Shown here piece by piece: positions 42,104-42,971 of a stretch of DNA of 42,971 nucleotides. Each line of letters opens with the position of its first letter. Positions within the stretch are counted from its first letter, which is position 1. The notes under the pieces were generated by a model that searched no databases, was not told the origin of the DNA, and was given only the letters and a program-made list of their open reading frames with translations. The stretch is from the NCBI GenBank assembly GCA_964610885.1, contig CAZSWR010000018.1:1-42971 (forward strand), given 5' to 3'. The position numbers and the translations under genes are program-made. The stretch is from CAZSWR01 sp964610885 (GTDB lineage: Bacteria; Bacteroidota; Ignavibacteria; Kapaibacteriales; UBA2268).

Positions 42104-42752
42104 ATGTGCTGGTAGTATTTGTTCCAGTTTTCAGGATTGCCATCGATCCAATTTCGGATCTCGGCCAGTTCCACATCATTTTTGATTATATGTTCGAAAT
42201 AGTTTCTGTGCCAGATTGGTTCGCCGGGGACTCCAAATTTTTCGTTGATTTCTTTCGTGGATTGGTACTTGAAATATGCAACAATCGCGCCCAAGGTTGG
42301 CCGCTTTTGTTCAACTTCTGCCGCGTGTAGGGGGCTGTCTCAAAAGTGTCATTCTGAACGTAGTGAAGAATCCATGCCATTCATAAGTCATTGCTGAATA
42401 TGGATGTTTCACTTCGTTCAACATGACCAATAAACAGTTTTTTGGACTTTTGAGACAGCCCCTCACATCTACTATCAGATTTACCTCGGATACTGATTAT
42501 CGCATGAACGTGATTGGGCATCAGCACATACTTATCAATTCTTACATTTGAATACTTTGCCGTGATATTCTTTAGCCATGTTTCTATGATGACACCATAT
42601 TTGTTCAGAACTAAACTACTATCCTTGAATTCGCCCATCAAGTGCACATTTTGCTTCGTGCAAACCGTAACCAAGTAATCCCCAGGTTGGGAGTAGTCAT
42701 ACTCTTTCATCCTTACGGAATGCCGATGATGTATTTCAGGGTCGTACTTCAT
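42100..42752 (-). pseudogene. REP-associated tyrosine transposase (RAYT / TnpA-REP), split by an inserted element
   Basis: The N-terminal half (42752 to about 42465) reads MKYDPEIHHRHSVRMKEYDYSQPGDY and contains the HUH motif in MPNHVHAIISI. The C-terminal half (about 42327 to 42100, one frame) reads LHAAEVEQKRPTLGAIVAYFKYQSTKEIN and IWHRNYFEHIIKN, the segment with the catalytic Tyr, ending NWNKYYQHM. Between them an element with perfect ends (42331-42462) breaks the frame. The gene is therefore inactive as it stands; the frame upstream of 42752 extends to 42899 and includes a repeat arm. RAYTs act on REP palindromes headed by GTAG. Confidence 0.8.
42331..42462. mobile_element. MITE-like element with 17-bp perfect terminal inverted repeats
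   Basis: Left end GGGGCTGTCTCAAAAGT (42331-42347) and right end ACTTTTGAGACAGCCCC (42446-42462) are exact complements. The inside holds a second inverted repeat (TGAACGTAGTGAA / TTCACTTCGTTCA). It is 132 bases and encodes no protein. Ends of this type are known from some IS transposon families. It interrupts the RAYT. A target-site duplication was not seen. Confidence 0.85.
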
Positions 42753-42873
42753 TGTTTCACTAAACCGGTATTCAAGAATATTATTTAAGTCTTTTCTATT
42801 AAACGTACTACACTCAGGATTTAGTTTAATCGACTCATCTCGGCACTTTTCAAGTAAGATGCAGAACTGCATA

Positions 42874-42908
42874 AACTCATCCGATGACTTCACGGGCATT
42901 CATTTTAT
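42874..42908. repeat. half-copy of the 34.9-kb hairpin arm upstream of the RAYT
   Basis: ACTCATCCGATGACT at 42875-42889 matches the left arm at 34898-34912 exactly over 15 bases, and the following sequence also ends in GGCATTCATT in both places after a short gap. Only one arm is present before the window end. Confidence 0.65.
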
Positions 42909-42971
42909 TTGACTCCATAAAATAGGTTCATCCGACTAATACATACTTAGTATTATGTAGCGCATATATTT

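Noticed and set aside
42186..42380. Small minus-strand frame across the MITE boundary
   Set aside because: It is an out-of-frame reading of the RAYT C-terminal half and the inserted element.

Overview
The window looks like chromosome from a flagellated, at least partly anaerobic bacterium of the Bacteroidota / Ignavibacteria / Kapabacteria side of the FCB group. The evidence is a type IX secretion (T9SS) C-terminal sorting domain, a bacillithiol-type glycosyltransferase (BshA), the [FeFe]-hydrogenase maturase HydG, a Bacteroidota-style promoter (TTTG-N19-TATATTTG) before trpS, and a motB-fliW-csrA group. The lineage is inferred from gene content only; there is no rRNA gene in the window.

Layout. 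1-5.7 kb: palindromic repeat, NUDIX hydrolase, LtaS-like phosphoglycerol transferase, trpS, hydG. 5.7-8.1 kb: an AT-rich island with a translationally coupled three-Cys-motif pair (TcmP + DUF5131/Gp37-Gp68) and a possible RhuM N-terminal stub. 8.1-13.1 kb (minus strand): a large secreted BNR-repeat T9SS protein followed at 6 bp by hisS, plus xseB. 13.1-13.8 kb: REP palindromes and two tRNAs (Asp, Ala). 14.3-17 kb: pheS, a second, unpaired DUF5131 gene and an acyl-ACP thioesterase. 17-21.8 kb: TPR histidine kinase, GNAT protein, orphan NuoE-type [2Fe-2S] protein and a rhomboid-fold membrane protein that seems to lack both catalytic residues. 21.8-27 kb: repeats, a trans-sulfuration enzyme, a NifX-like/DUF134/thioesterase cluster, DUF6506 and a TPR lipoprotein-like/exported protein. 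27.3-32.6 kb: der, an AraC/GyrI-like regulator, then motB, fliW, csrA and a response regulator. 33-37 kb: ABC ATPase, ATP-grasp-like protein, a long repeat region, a 66-aa protein and a Cache-HAMP protein. 37.6-42 kb: bshA, a divergent yigZ, two methyltransferase-type genes and a DUF4349 lipoprotein. 42.1-42.9 kb: a REP-associated tyrosine transposase (RAYT) cut in two by a small element with perfect 17-bp inverted ends.

How it fits together. Much of the coding content is housekeeping (four translation/ribosome-assembly genes, tRNAs). The distinctive part is the non-coding space. Several families of palindromes fill nearly every gap. One family has a constant GTAGGGG end with exchangeable palindromic cores, the GTAG-headed layout known for RAYT substrates. 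The RAYT at the right edge ends its reading frame in such a GTAGGGG head and carries, just upstream of its core, a 15-base match to the arms of the long hairpins at 34.9-35.2 kb. The most system-like protein-coding locus is the TcmP-DUF5131 island. Its function is not known from sequence; the presence of a second DUF5131 paralogue without a TcmP partner makes a useful comparison.
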